The notes beneath the pieces were generated by a model. It was not told where the DNA came from, did not search any database, and saw nothing but the letters and a program-made list of their open reading frames with translations. The translations under genes and the position numbers were made by a program. This document shows, piece after piece, positions 26,398 through 35,684 of a stretch of 64,000 bases of DNA. Source of the DNA: Acetoanaerobium sticklandii (lineage in GTDB: Bacteria > Bacillota > Clostridia > Peptostreptococcales > Filifactoraceae); NCBI RefSeq assembly GCF_000196455.1, contig NC_014614.1, positions 1,720,001 to 1,784,000 of the forward strand. Direction: 5' to 3'. Each line of letters starts with the position of its first letter. Positions within the stretch are counted from its first letter, which is position 1.

Positions 26398-27684
26398 ATG
26401 GAAACATTAGATAAATTAAAAATTCTTGCTGAATCAGCTAAATATGACATTTCTTGTTCTTCAAGCGGAGGAGTAAAGAGAAAATCTAACAATAAAAGCG
26501 TTGGCAGTATTCATACAAGTGGTATTTGTCATAGCTTTACAGCAGATGGAAGATGCGTTTCCCTATTTAAAATTCTTCTTTCCAACTCCTGTATTTATGA
26601 CTGTAAATATTGTATTAATAAGGTTACAAATGACATTAAAAGAGCTACATTCACGCCAAAAGAGGTATGCGAGCTAACTATAAGTTTTTATAAAAGAAAC
26701 TATATCGAGGGATTATTTCTTAGCTCTGCTATTGTAAAAAATCCTAATTATACCATGGAGCTTCTCGTACAGACAGTAATAATGCTTAGAACCGAGTATC
26801 ATTTTAAAGGCTATATACATCTAAAAGCAATCCCTGGCGCTGATCAAATTTTAATTACTAAGGCTGGTCTTTATGTAGATAGACTTAGTGCAAACATCGA
26901 GCTTCCTAGTAAGGATTCACTTAAAATTCTTGCTCCTCAAAAAACTTACAAAGATATACTAACTCCAATGCACACTATAAGCCAGAAGCTCCTAGAATCT
27001 GGACAAAGCAAAACAAAGAGCAAAGAGCTTTTTGTACCTGCAGGTCAAAGCACTCAGATGATAGTAGGCGCATCTCCTGAAGCTGACGGTCATATTATTA
27101 GGCTTTCTGAAGAACTCTACAATAGATTTTCATTAAAGCGAGTTTATTATTCTTCATATATACCTGTAAATGAAGATACTTTACTACCTGCAATACCAGA
27201 GCCCACATTTTTAAGGGAACACAGGCTATATCAAGCTGATTGGCTACTTAGGTTTTATGACTTCAAAGCAAGTGAGCTTTTATCAGTCAATCAGAATTTC
27301 AATTTAGCACTTGATCCTAAAGCTAACTACGCACTTAACAACATGAATTTATTTCCAGTTAATATCCAAACGGCTAGCTATAAGCTGTTGCTCAGAGTTC
27401 CTGGAATAGGGGTAAGAAGTGCAAAAAGAATAGTCGAAGCTAGAAGATTTACTAATCTTAGATTTGAGGATTTAGTAAAAATTGGAGTAGTTATGAAACG
27501 AGCAAAATATTTTATAATTTGCAGGGGAAAATATTTTATGGATTTAAAATTCAAAGAGGAGACGATAAAAGATTATATTATTATGGATGAAAAAATAAAA
27601 AACAAAGTATCTGAAGGTATTCAGCTAAGTATATTCGATCTTCCAAGCTACGAAATTATGAGTAGCGTAACAGGTGAATATTAA
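26398..27684 (+). CDS. Putative DNA modification/repair radical SAM protein
   Basis: A 428-residue radical SAM enzyme. The cluster motif CIYDCKYC (Cys 65, 69, 72) is near the N-terminus, a LSSAIVKNPNYTMELL segment follows, and near residues 327-360 a helix-hairpin-helix (LRVPGIGVRSAKRIV) gives a DNA-contacting part. This is the family annotated as a radical SAM protein linked to uracil-DNA glycosylase. GAGGT precedes the ATG. The next gene, 21 bases on, is its usual partner. The reaction is not known. Confidence 0.88.
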   Translation: METLDKLKILAESAKYDISCSSSGGVKRKSNNKSVGSIHTSGICHSFTADGRCVSLFKILLSNSCIYDCKYCINKVTNDIKRATFTPKEVCELTISFYKRNYIEGLFLSSAIVKNPNYTMELLVQTVIMLRTEYHFKGYIHLKAIPGADQILITKAGLYVDRLSANIELPSKDSLKILAPQKTYKDILTPMHTISQKLLESGQSKTKSKELFVPAGQSTQMIVGASPEADGHIIRLSEELYNRFSLKRVYYSSYIPVNEDTLLPAIPEPTFLREHRLYQADWLLRFYDFKASELLSVNQNFNLALDPKANYALNNMNLFPVNIQTASYKLLLRVPGIGVRSAKRIVEARRFTNLRFEDLVKIGVVMKRAKYFIICRGKYFMDLKFKEETIKDYIIMDEKIKNKVSEGIQLSIFDLPSYEIMSSVTGEY

Positions 27685-27705
27685 GATTATTAAGGAGATT
27701 TAATT

Positions 27706-28440
27706 ATGCCTATTTTATTATATGATTCTACCTTCGATGGACTGCTATGCGCCATTGCTAAGGCATTTAAATACAATTATGAAGATGTAACTATAAATGA
27801 TAAATCATTAGGTCAGCTATCACTTATTGATAAGGTTATGGATATAGAAACTGATCCTATTCTTTCAAAAAAAATGTACGAAAGAATTGCAAGTCTCTGG
27901 GGAAGTCTAACAATCGAAAACATATACAAGGCATATTTATATCCAGAAACGGAGACTTTAATATTTAAGTATCTATACCTTCTTACTAAAGAAAAAGCTA
28001 CTCCTTTAGAGGCCTTATCCCATGTCGAGCTTACTTTACTAGATAAGCGTATTCAATGTGTTTCTAGGGATATCCATAGGTGGTATGGATTTTTAAGATT
28101 TAAAGAAGTTAAGCCTAACACTTTTTATGCTTATTACGAACCCAAATTCGACCTAACAAACTTAATTATTCCTCATTTTATCAGTAGATTTCCAAATCAA
28201 AATCTAGTCATTCACGATACTTTAAGATCCTATGCTGCACTATATAATCAAGTAGAAATAGTCTATCATAGACTAGAAAAGCTCAACTTGGATTTATTAT
28301 CAAATTATGAAAATAACTACCAAGAAATGTGGAAAGAATATCTGCATCATCTTACTATAAAAGAAAGAATAAATCCCAAAAGACAAATGGCCTTTATGCC
28401 AAAAAAATACTGGCCATTTATTTCAGAAATGAAAAATTAA
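27706..28440 (+). CDS. TIGR03915-family DNA metabolism protein (DUF4130)
   Basis: A 244-residue protein starting LLYDSTFDGLLCAIAKAF, with VSRDIHRWYGFLRFKE and FISRFPNQNLVIHDTLRSYA in the middle and the C-terminal RMAFMPKKYWPF-type ending (QMAFMPKKYW). This matches the 'probable DNA metabolism protein' family that travels with the radical SAM protein upstream. In many bacteria it is fused to a uracil-DNA glycosylase; here the protein ends without that domain. AAGGAG precedes the ATG. Confidence 0.85.
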   Translation: MPILLYDSTFDGLLCAIAKAFKYNYEDVTINDKSLGQLSLIDKVMDIETDPILSKKMYERIASLWGSLTIENIYKAYLYPETETLIFKYLYLLTKEKATPLEALSHVELTLLDKRIQCVSRDIHRWYGFLRFKEVKPNTFYAYYEPKFDLTNLIIPHFISRFPNQNLVIHDTLRSYAALYNQVEIVYHRLEKLNLDLLSNYENNYQEMWKEYLHHLTIKERINPKRQMAFMPKKYWPFISEMKN

Positions 28441-28448
28441 TCTTTGAT

Positions 28449-29336
28449 TTAATTATTAATCTCCTTATTCTTCTCGCTTAAGGTAACAATGCTTACAGAT
28501 ATAATTACTATAGCTGCACCTAGAAGCTGAATACTACTTGGGATTTCTTCATACCAAAAATAGCTTACTATAAAGGTTACTACAGGGATCAAATTCATAA
28601 AAACAGCTGATATTGTAACCCCTAAATTATTAAGAGCAAACATATAAAAATAAGTTGCTATTCCAGAGCAAAATACTGCTAAGAATATAAAATGCATTGA
28701 TATTTCTGGATTAAGTTGACTCCAATTTACCTTTTCAAAACCTAAAAAAGGAATGAAGGCTAAGCAGCCAAACAAGCTCTGATAAAAACTTACTGTAACA
28801 TCTGAATATGTATCGAAAAGTGGCTTTGTAATTATAAGATATATACTAAAAGATATAGCTGCTCCTAGCATATATAAGTATCCTAAAAGGCTTCCTCCTG
28901 ATGATAAGTCTCCTCCTATAACTAAGTATACTCCAAGTATAGATAACGCTACTGCGAACAATGCTGTTAACTTAGGAATTTTTTTTAAAAAAAATATTTC
29001 ACCAAATGCTGCAACCACTGGCATAAATGCAATTATAACCGATGCTGCGCTGGCACTTATTCTCAATATCCCGTTATTTTCAAAGAAAAAGTATATTGTT
29101 ATTCCAATAATGCCTGCAGTCGCCATTAAAGGAATATCTTTTTTTAGTAGCTTTTCTTTTGGAGCAGCGTACTTCATAATAGGAAATAAAATTATACTTG
29201 CTATTACAAATCTGTAAAACGCTAAACTAAGAGGTGGAAATACATCCATTGATATTTTAATGCTTATAAAAGATATTCCCCACATCACAACTGTAATAAT
29301 TAATAAAATAAGTCCTATAGCTTTTGATTTATTCAT
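28449..29336 (-). CDS. EamA/DMT-family transporter
   Basis: A 295-residue protein with ten predicted membrane helices in two EamA repeats: WGISFISIKISMDVFPPLSLAFYR in the first and YFYMFALNNLGVTISAVFMNLIPV in the second. Such proteins usually export amino acids or metabolites. The C-terminus is charged. It converges on the DNA-metabolism gene with 8 bases between stops. The substrate cannot be told. Confidence 0.88.
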   Translation of the reverse strand: MNKSKAIGLILLIITVVMWGISFISIKISMDVFPPLSLAFYRFVIASIILFPIMKYAAPKEKLLKKDIPLMATAGIIGITIYFFFENNGILRISASAASVIIAFMPVVAAFGEIFFLKKIPKLTALFAVALSILGVYLVIGGDLSSGGSLLGYLYMLGAAISFSIYLIITKPLFDTYSDVTVSFYQSLFGCLAFIPFLGFEKVNWSQLNPEISMHFIFLAVFCSGIATYFYMFALNNLGVTISAVFMNLIPVVTFIVSYFWYEEIPSSIQLLGAAIVIISVSIVTLSEKNKEINN

Positions 29337-29362
29337 AACCTTCCCGCCTTAAATGTCAATGT

Positions 29363-29390
29363 AATAATGCCCTTAAGTAAGGGCATTATT
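29363..29390. terminator. Hairpin between the EamA and PPK2 genes
   Basis: A perfect 13-bp stem (AATAATGCCCTTA / TAAGGGCATTATT) with a 2-base loop. The T runs after it are broken, so it may be a weak terminator for the PPK2 gene. Confidence 0.5.
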
Positions 29391-29411
29391 ATTGTATCAT
29401 ATTTTCTCATT

Positions 29412-30890
29412 CTATTTATGTTTCTTTAATGCCAATTCCATTTCCTCTATTGTTTTTTCTAGTACAAATACCCTCGCATATTTTTTTGAATTTCCAGGAA
29501 CTATATGCCATGGTGCATAGCTTGTGTTTGTTTTATAAATCATTTCATTAATTGCACTTTCATACAAATTCCATTTCTCTCTGTTTCTCCAGTCTTCATC
29601 GGTAATTTTATATCTTTTGTCTGGATTCTCTTCTCTTGCTTTAAATCTAGCTAGCTGTTCTTCCTTGTCTATATGAATGAAAAATTTTAACACTATAGCC
29701 TTATAGCTTTTAAGATGTGACTCCATTTGATTTATTTCATCATAGGCTCTTCTCCACTCATTTTCACTTGCAAAGTCTTCCACTCTTTCGACCATAACCC
29801 TGCCATACCAGCTTCTATCAAAAATAGTCATATGGCCAGTCTTAGGCAGATGCTTCCAAAATCTCCACAAGTAATGGTATTTTTTCTCTGTTTCATCAGG
29901 AGCAGCTATCGGTATAACTTCATAGCCTCTTGGATCTATACTTTTAGTGAGTCTTTTTATATTACCTCCTTTTCCTGCTGCATCCCAGCCTTCAAAAACT
30001 ATTATTGTAGGTATTTTTTCTCTATACAAGTCATATGCTAGCAATTTAATCTTTTCCTGAAGTTTCTTTAGTTTTTTCTTATATTCCTCATCCGAAATAT
30101 CTAAGCTTAAGTCAACATTAGAAAGTGGCAATACTTTTTGATTTAGATAATCAAAATCTATATTCTCACTGCTTCTTAAGTTCATATCCTCCTTAATAAG
30201 CATATTTTTGAACAGCTCAACAGCAGTATGGATTAAAAATTTAGATGCATTCTTTTTATCACTACTGTCTATCAAATGCCAAGGAGATTTTGGTGTATTT
30301 GTTTTGCTCAATAAATTATCATAATGCTCATAGTACTCACTATAATTTTTATTTTGATATATATCCTTTTCTTTTACTTGCCACTTAGTAGAATCATCAG
30401 ATAGAAGAGCTTTCAATCTAGATTTCTGTTCCTTTTTACTTACATGTAGGAATATCTTGATAAGCAATATGCCTTCATCAATTAAAATTTCCTCAAAATT
30501 AATAATATCATCAACATCAAGCTTATATTTATTGGATTTTGATGGAAGGTCATCAACTAGCTCTCTATACCAGCTTCTGTCAAAAATCATGATTTCGCCT
30601 TTTCTAGGTATCTTTTGCCAAAATCTCCAAAGAAATGGCTTTCTTTTTTCCTCCTCTGTAGATTCATGGAAAACCTCAACCTTATAGCCTCTTGGATCTA
30701 GCTCTTGGATTAGTTCATTTATAAGAGTTCCTTTTCCAGATGCATCCCAGCCCTCAAAAATAACAAGAACAGGTAACTGCTCTTCTTTAATTTTTTGTTG
30801 TAATCTGGCTAATTCCGCTTGTAATTCTTTGTAGCTTGTATTAATAGCTTCAAATATTCCCTCTCGTTCTAAATCAAAAGCCTTGAGCAT
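29412..30890 (-). CDS. Tandem-domain polyphosphate kinase 2 (polyphosphate:AMP phosphotransferase)
   Basis: A 492-residue protein with two PPK2 domains. The first has FEGWDASGKGT (about 45-55) and FDRSWYRELV, the second FEGWDAAGKGG (near 295-305) and FDRSWYGRVM. Two-domain forms phosphorylate AMP to ADP with polyphosphate. Both domains keep Walker A, Walker B and the lid arginines, though usually only the second is active. GAGGGG precedes the ATG. Single gene. It could use polymer made by the VTC protein at 10971-11696. Confidence 0.9.
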   Translation of the reverse strand: MLKAFDLEREGIFEAINTSYKELQAELARLQQKIKEEQLPVLVIFEGWDASGKGTLINELIQELDPRGYKVEVFHESTEEEKRKPFLWRFWQKIPRKGEIMIFDRSWYRELVDDLPSKSNKYKLDVDDIINFEEILIDEGILLIKIFLHVSKKEQKSRLKALLSDDSTKWQVKEKDIYQNKNYSEYYEHYDNLLSKTNTPKSPWHLIDSSDKKNASKFLIHTAVELFKNMLIKEDMNLRSSENIDFDYLNQKVLPLSNVDLSLDISDEEYKKKLKKLQEKIKLLAYDLYREKIPTIIVFEGWDAAGKGGNIKRLTKSIDPRGYEVIPIAAPDETEKKYHYLWRFWKHLPKTGHMTIFDRSWYGRVMVERVEDFASENEWRRAYDEINQMESHLKSYKAIVLKFFIHIDKEEQLARFKAREENPDKRYKITDEDWRNREKWNLYESAINEMIYKTNTSYAPWHIVPGNSKKYARVFVLEKTIEEMELALKKHK

Positions 30891-30983
30891 ATTTTCCCCT
30901 CCTCAAATAAAAGTATAAGTAATATGACTATTTATATCCAAACTAAGGCAAATTAAGCAAGGTTCGCTTATCTTCTAAGTAAA

Positions 30984-31012
30984 AAAGCTGCATACCAAAG
31001 GTATACAGCTTT
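30984..31012 (-). terminator. Terminator of tdh-kbl
   Basis: AAAGCTG-ATACC / GGTAT-CAGCTTT stem with one bulge pair and an AAA loop; on the minus strand it runs into TTTTTT, 20 bases after the kbl stop. Confidence 0.85.
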
Positions 31013-31033
31013 CTATATTTCATACAATTTATA

Positions 31034-32221
31034 TTAGATAATATTCATTTCTTTTCCAACTTTTGTAAAAGCATCTACCGCGCGGTCTAATTGCTCTTTA
31101 GTATGTCCTGCAGTAACCATGCAACGTACTCTTCCAGTTCCTTTAGGAACAGTTGGGAATACTATTGGACTTACAAATACTCCTGCTTCAAATAATTTTT
31201 TAGAGAACTCTATTGCTTTAGCTTCTTCTCCAATAATAATAGGAGTAATTGGAGTTTCGCTTTCTCCTGTGTTGAATCCTAGAACAGACATTTTTTCTTT
31301 GAAGTAACGAGCGTTATCCCAAAGCTTGTCAGTGTATTCTTCACTTTCCATTAGCATTTTTATAGCTTCTATTATTGAACCTACTGCAGAAGGTGTCATT
31401 CCAGTAGAAAATAAGAATGGTCTTCCTCTGTTTTTTAGCCAGTCAATAGTAACCTTTTTACCAGCTACATATCCACCAACAACGCCGATAGCTTTAGAAA
31501 GAGTACCAATAGTGAAGTCAACTCTTCCATGTAGGTCGAAATGATCTACAGTTCCTCTACCACTATGTCCTAATACTCCTGAAGAGTGTGCATCATCAAC
31601 ATAAGTCATACAGTTGTATTTCTCAGCAAGCTCAACAATTTCTGGAAGCTTAGCAATATCTCCATCCATTGAGAAAACTCCATCAGTTATGATTAATACA
31701 TTGTTGTATTCAGATCTAGTTTCTTTAAGAACTCTTTCTAAATCTGCCATATCTGAATGCTTGTAAGTAGCTTTTTTAGCTTTAGATAATCTTGCTCCAT
31801 CTATAATTGAAGCATGGTTAAGCTCATCAGAAAGAATTAAATCTCCTGCTTCAGTAACAGCTTGAATGGTTCCTGCATTACAGTTAAATCCTGATTGGAA
31901 AACTAAAACTGCTTCTTCTTTTTTAAACACTGCTAAAAGTGCTTCTAGTTCATCATGGATTTTCATGTTTCCAATGATTGGTCTAACTGCACCTGCTCCA
32001 GCACCGTATTTTTCTATAGCTTCTATTGCAGCTTTTTTTAATCTAGGATGATTAGAAAATCCTAAATAGTTGTTTGATGATAAATTGATTGCCATTTTTC
32101 CATTGATAGAACATTCTGCTTCATTTGGTCCATCAAGAGTTACTACCTCTTTATAAAGACCTGCTTGCTTTAATTCATCAATCTTTTCTTTGATAAATCC
32201 CATTTCATGTATATTTGACAT
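31034..32221 (-). CDS. kbl: Glycine C-acetyltransferase (2-amino-3-ketobutyrate CoA ligase)
   Basis: A 395-residue PLP enzyme (alpha-oxoamine synthase family) that splits 2-amino-3-oxobutyrate with CoA into glycine and acetyl-CoA. SNNYLGFSNHP, FQSGFNCNAG, DELNHASIIDG, VDDAHSSGVLG and the PLP lysine in GTLSKAIGVVGGY are present, and RGRPFLFST follows. The start at 32221 follows TAGGAGG. It is 53 bases downstream of tdh, making a threonine-degradation operon that provides glycine and acetyl-CoA for energy. Confidence 0.95.
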   Translation of the reverse strand: MSNIHEMGFIKEKIDELKQAGLYKEVVTLDGPNEAECSINGKMAINLSSNNYLGFSNHPRLKKAAIEAIEKYGAGAGAVRPIIGNMKIHDELEALLAVFKKEEAVLVFQSGFNCNAGTIQAVTEAGDLILSDELNHASIIDGARLSKAKKATYKHSDMADLERVLKETRSEYNNVLIITDGVFSMDGDIAKLPEIVELAEKYNCMTYVDDAHSSGVLGHSGRGTVDHFDLHGRVDFTIGTLSKAIGVVGGYVAGKKVTIDWLKNRGRPFLFSTGMTPSAVGSIIEAIKMLMESEEYTDKLWDNARYFKEKMSVLGFNTGESETPITPIIIGEEAKAIEFSKKLFEAGVFVSPIVFPTVPKGTGRVRCMVTAGHTKEQLDRAVDAFTKVGKEMNII

Positions 32222-32274
32222 TGTTTTGCCTCCTAACAATTAATCAATTACTCTACCTATATAATACACTATAA

Positions 32275-33234
32275 TTAAAACTTGATGCCTAATTTTTCAG
32301 ATAATTTCTCAAGCATATCTTTAGTCATTGATTCCATTGTATAGTCAGGTTTCCAGTTCCACTCTTCTCTTGCACAAGAATCATCTAATGAATTTGGCCA
32401 AGAGTTTGCAATTGCTTGTTTAACTGGATCTACATCATATGATAATTCAAATTCAGGAATATGTTTTCTGATTTCTCCTGCAAGAATCTCTGGGTCAAAG
32501 CTCATAGCTGTAACGTTGAATGCGTTTCTATGAACTAGTTTATCAGGATTTGCTTCCATTAAATCATGAATAGCTTTTATTGCATCTGGCATGTACATCA
32601 TATCCATCATTGTTCCTTTATCTATGAATGATGCATATTTTTTAGCTTTTAATGCTTCATAATAGATATGAACAGCATAATCAGTTGTTCCTCCACCTGG
32701 AAGCGCTTTGTATGAAATAAGACCTGGGAATCTAACTCCACGAGTATCAACTCCGAATCTTTTGTAATAGTAGTCACATAATAATTCTCCAGCTACTTTA
32801 GTAACTCCATACATAGTAGTTGGTCTTTGAATTGTATCTTGAGGTGTATTGTCTGGAGGAGTGCTTGGTCCAAACGCTGCAATTGAGCTTGGAGTAAATA
32901 CGCTAATATTTTTTTCTCTTGCGATTTCAAGAATATTGAATAGACCATTCATATTGATATCATATGCAAGCTGTGGTTTCGCTTCAGCTACTGCTGAAAG
33001 TAAAGCAGCTAGGTTTACTATAGTATTAACCTTGTATTTATCGCATATTTCTGCCATTTTCTTAGCATCTAATATATCCAATGACTCGAATGGGCCACTT
33101 GTTAACACATTTTCTGGACCATTATTTGTTAAATCACTTGCAATTACATTATCATTACCATATTGCTCTCTTAAAAACATTGTTAGTTCTGTACCAATTT
33201 GACCTAATGAACCTGTGATAAGTATTTTTCTCAT
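32275..33234 (-). CDS. tdh: L-threonine 3-dehydrogenase (SDR/epimerase type)
   Basis: A 319-residue NAD-dependent short-chain-type threonine dehydrogenase, not the zinc alcohol-dehydrogenase type. GSLGQIGTEL binds NAD, NLAALLSA and the serine in TPSSIAAFGPS lie in the active site, and YGVTK holds the catalytic Tyr and Lys. The RFPGLIS and WNWKPDY segments are typical of this subfamily. GGAGG precedes the ATG. It oxidises threonine to 2-amino-3-oxobutyrate for Kbl. Confidence 0.93.
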   Translation of the reverse strand: MRKILITGSLGQIGTELTMFLREQYGNDNVIASDLTNNGPENVLTSGPFESLDILDAKKMAEICDKYKVNTIVNLAALLSAVAEAKPQLAYDINMNGLFNILEIAREKNISVFTPSSIAAFGPSTPPDNTPQDTIQRPTTMYGVTKVAGELLCDYYYKRFGVDTRGVRFPGLISYKALPGGGTTDYAVHIYYEALKAKKYASFIDKGTMMDMMYMPDAIKAIHDLMEANPDKLVHRNAFNVTAMSFDPEILAGEIRKHIPEFELSYDVDPVKQAIANSWPNSLDDSCAREEWNWKPDYTMESMTKDMLEKLSEKLGIKF

Positions 33235-33383
33235 TACCTAACCTCCATAATTTTATACATATACTATTGTGTTTGTCTAAAATACATTTTGTCAAAATAA
33301 ACGTTTTTTTAAATACTATTTAGTTTTATTATAACTATAATTAATCTAAAAATAAAGTAAATTATAAAAAAATTTAAATAAAA

Positions 33384-33414
33384 AACTAACTTGAATAAAA
33401 TAATCAAGTTAGTT
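33384..33414 (-). terminator. Terminator of the CheX operon
   Basis: Perfect 11-bp arms AACTAACTTGA / TCAAGTTAGTT with a 9-base loop, followed on the minus strand by six T and an AT-rich stretch. It is 20 bases beyond the CheX stop. Confidence 0.88.
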
Positions 33415-33433
33415 AATGGTATTTTAAAGTGTT

Positions 33434-33892
33434 TTAATCTAACGCTACATTAACAGAAAGCGCTATTCCATCTACATCAAAGTCGATGCAAACAATATTA
33501 TCTTTTTGCAGATTAATTTCAATTTCTTCTCCATACATCATGGTTGGAACAGATATGTCTACATTAATTCCATCATTTGAAAAATTTATACTCGCATTAG
33601 CAGTAAGCATATTTGATAATTCAGAAAGCGCGCTTTTGGACATGTCATCTAATTCCTCTACCGGCATACCCATCATCATTGTAGAGGCTATTTTTTTAGC
33701 CCCATCCATATCAATAGAGTAAACCACATTACCTTTTTTATCACCAACAATACCAAGAGTTAATACAACTCCACTTACTGTAAACTTCTTTCCTTTAAGG
33801 CTTATTCCTTTTCTAGTTATGCTAGAAAAACCAACTTGAGGCATTATACCTGTGACAGCTCCTATAAAGGGGTTAATCAATCTTACATCCAC
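33434..33892 (-). CDS. cheX: CheX-family chemotaxis phosphatase
   Basis: A 152-residue single-domain CheC/CheX protein. The active-site helix is the ALSELSNMLTANASI segment (ExxN pattern: E and N in SELSNML), and VSVPTMMYG-type ISVPTMMYGEEI near the C-terminus is typical. It would remove phosphate from CheY-type receivers. The start is GTG, overlapping the end of the upstream regulator gene by 10 bases. Both genes carry a CheX domain, so the two proteins may form mixed dimers. Confidence 0.85.
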   Translation of the reverse strand: MDVRLINPFIGAVTGIMPQVGFSSITRKGISLKGKKFTVSGVVLTLGIVGDKKGNVVYSIDMDGAKKIASTMMMGMPVEELDDMSKSALSELSNMLTANASINFSNDGINVDISVPTMMYGEEIEINLQKDNIVCIDFDVDGIALSVNVALD

Positions 33893-34752
33893 TCATCATC
33901 CCCCCTTTGAAAGCCAATATTCATAAATATCTCTCCCGCATTACTTTGTAACACCAACGATGTGCTCTTTATTTCTCCAATTGAGATAGTCAAATCCTTC
34001 CCATGAAAAATCGTAGGCGGAGAAACTCTAAGGCTCAGACCTCTATTAAAAGTGTTAAGCATTGAGCAAGCATTTCCTCCCACTATATTTCCAAACTCTC
34101 CAAAAAAAGCTATCATTTCATCCTTGGCTAACTCACTTTTGTTTAATGCTCGTTTTGCCAATTCTATAATAGTATCATCTGACATATCAATAACCAATCT
34201 TCCACAGTGTCTTCCTATAATACCAATAGTCACAGAAATACCTGAAGATTTTTTAGATTTTATATTTTCATTTATTTGTTCTTCATTATGAACTAAGGGA
34301 GCTGCTTCCAATTTTTTTAAATAGCTTATTAAAGCTTCCCTGAATGCTCCAAAATAATTCTCAGAAAGCAATCTATATAGTTCTTCTCCAGCAAAGAGTT
34401 TATCTATAGCTGAGTTAAACTCATCTTCGTCTATTGGCTTTTGTATATAAGCTCTCGCTCCAGCATCCTTAGCTTGCTTTATAATTTCTGCATCCATCAT
34501 TGCACTTATAGCCATTACTTTGGCATTTGGACTGTGATTCAGAATTAGCTTTGTGGCCTCTATCCCATCTCCATCTGAAAGAGTCATATCCATAGTCACT
34601 AAGTCAGGCTTACAATCTAAAATTTCATCCTTAATTTCAGCTATACTTTGAGCTTCACATACTATTTCAAAACCTTTTTTTTCTAGTAATGATTTTAATA
34701 TTGTTATTGAGAAGCTAGAATCATCAACTATCATTGCTTTTAATTTACTCAT
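33883..34752 (-). CDS. Response regulator fused to a CheX-like domain
   Basis: A 289-residue protein: an N-terminal CheY-like receiver (IVDDSS acidic pair, Asp in LVTMDMTLSDGDG near residue 55, KPI lysine), a linker, and a C-terminal CheX-like domain with the ExxN helix FGEFGNIVGGNACSM and VSPPTIFHG. A receiver joined to its own phosphatase-type domain suggests a self-resetting switch. The start at 34752 was taken because it begins the receiver (MSKLKAMIVDD); in-frame GTGs just before it are possible. No other chemotaxis genes are in the window. Confidence 0.8.
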   Translation of the reverse strand: MSKLKAMIVDDSSFSITILKSLLEKKGFEIVCEAQSIAEIKDEILDCKPDLVTMDMTLSDGDGIEATKLILNHSPNAKVMAISAMMDAEIIKQAKDAGARAYIQKPIDEDEFNSAIDKLFAGEELYRLLSENYFGAFREALISYLKKLEAAPLVHNEEQINENIKSKKSSGISVTIGIIGRHCGRLVIDMSDDTIIELAKRALNKSELAKDEMIAFFGEFGNIVGGNACSMLNTFNRGLSLRVSPPTIFHGKDLTISIGEIKSTSLVLQSNAGEIFMNIGFQRGDDEWM

Positions 34753-34950
34753 TACTTCCACCACCCACCAAATATGTTTATATATAAACTCTTGTGATTT
34801 TATACCCATTATACAGGATTTTTAAGCTAATAACATAAAAATTTACACTACTTTATTCTCAAAATTTGAAATAAAAATCCTCTTCTAGCATAATTATTCT
34901 CTATTGATTATAAATATTCAAAAAAAATTTCAAAATTATATATTATTTAT

Positions 34951-34980
34951 TTGAAAATAATACTAAATGTGTGGTAGAAT
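34951..34980 (+). promoter_or_regulatory. Probable promoter of the MarR gene
   Basis: TTGAAA (34951-34956), an 18-base spacer and TAGAAT (34975-34980), 43 bases before the TTG start. Pattern match only. Confidence 0.45.
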
Positions 34981-35023
34981 CAATAATTATTAAAATTTGA
35001 TTTAAGGATGGGTTGGGATAACT

Positions 35024-35455
35024 TTGTTATATTGCATATTAGAAGATTCGCTTGGATTTATTTTAAACAGAACAAACACTAAGCTAAAAAATAGGCTTCA
35101 CCAAGAATTCAAAAATTATGATGTGACTCCTGAGCAGTGGTCATTACTAAATTGCGTTTCTATAGATAAACCCATTACGCCTAAGGAAATTTCAGATATA
35201 ATCTATAAAGATAAACCAAACACAAATCGAATCTTAGAAAAGCTATTTGATAAAAAACTTATATATAAAGTTCCCCATCCTACTGACAGAAGATCTTTTC
35301 ATGTTTTTTTAACCGAAGAAGGGCTAAAACTTAGAACAAGTCTAGTTCCTATAGCTTACTCCATCACAGAAAAGCTAACTGATGGTTTATCACCAGAAAA
35401 AGTGCAAGAGCTTAAAGATTTGCTCAACCTTCTTTATAATAATGCCGATTTTTAG
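35024..35455 (+). CDS. MarR-family transcriptional regulator
   Basis: A 143-residue winged-helix regulator: dimer helix NRTNTKLKNRLHQEF, then TPEQWSLLN, the recognition region ITPKEISDIIYKDKPNTNRILEKLFDKKLI, and the wing HPTDRRSFHVFLTEEG. The start is a TTG, since the nearby ATG at 35008 is in another frame. It stands alone, with a strong terminator after it, and no obvious target gene adjacent on the same strand; the neighbouring zinc-ribbon protein and CheX operon point the other way. Confidence 0.9.
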   Translation: MLYCILEDSLGFILNRTNTKLKNRLHQEFKNYDVTPEQWSLLNCVSIDKPITPKEISDIIYKDKPNTNRILEKLFDKKLIYKVPHPTDRRSFHVFLTEEGLKLRTSLVPIAYSITEKLTDGLSPEKVQELKDLLNLLYNNADF

Positions 35456-35525
35456 AATTATTCTATAAAACTCATTTATATAAAGGTTTAAACGGTATGA
35501 ATATTCAGCTCGTAGAGGGTTATAT

Positions 35526-35561
35526 ATAAAAAAGTTAAGCCAAAAGGCTTAACTTTTTTAT
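35526..35561. terminator. Bidirectional terminator
   Basis: A perfect 16-bp stem (ATAAAAAAGTTAAGCC / GGCTTAACTTTTTTAT) with an AAAA loop at 35542-35545, giving T runs in both directions. Confidence 0.92.
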
Positions 35562-35650
35562 ATAGTACTTAAATTGTCAATTGATAGCTCAATCGCTTCT
35601 TCTCTGATTTTTTCAGCTTCTGCAAACCACTCATCCGATGAGCAAAAATG
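35558..35650 (-). pseudogene. Remnant of an unknown gene (C-terminal end only)
   Basis: The minus strand reads SDEWFAEAEKIREEAIELS followed by about eight residues and a stop that lies in the terminator arm. In-frame stops precede it by four codons, there is no start or ribosome site, and the composition is plainly protein-like (amphipathic helix). It looks like the last 30 codons of a lost gene, with its terminator retained. Family not recognised. Confidence 0.35.
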
Positions 35651-35684
35651 TTATCAAAAGCATTAAATAAATAAATTGTAAAAA

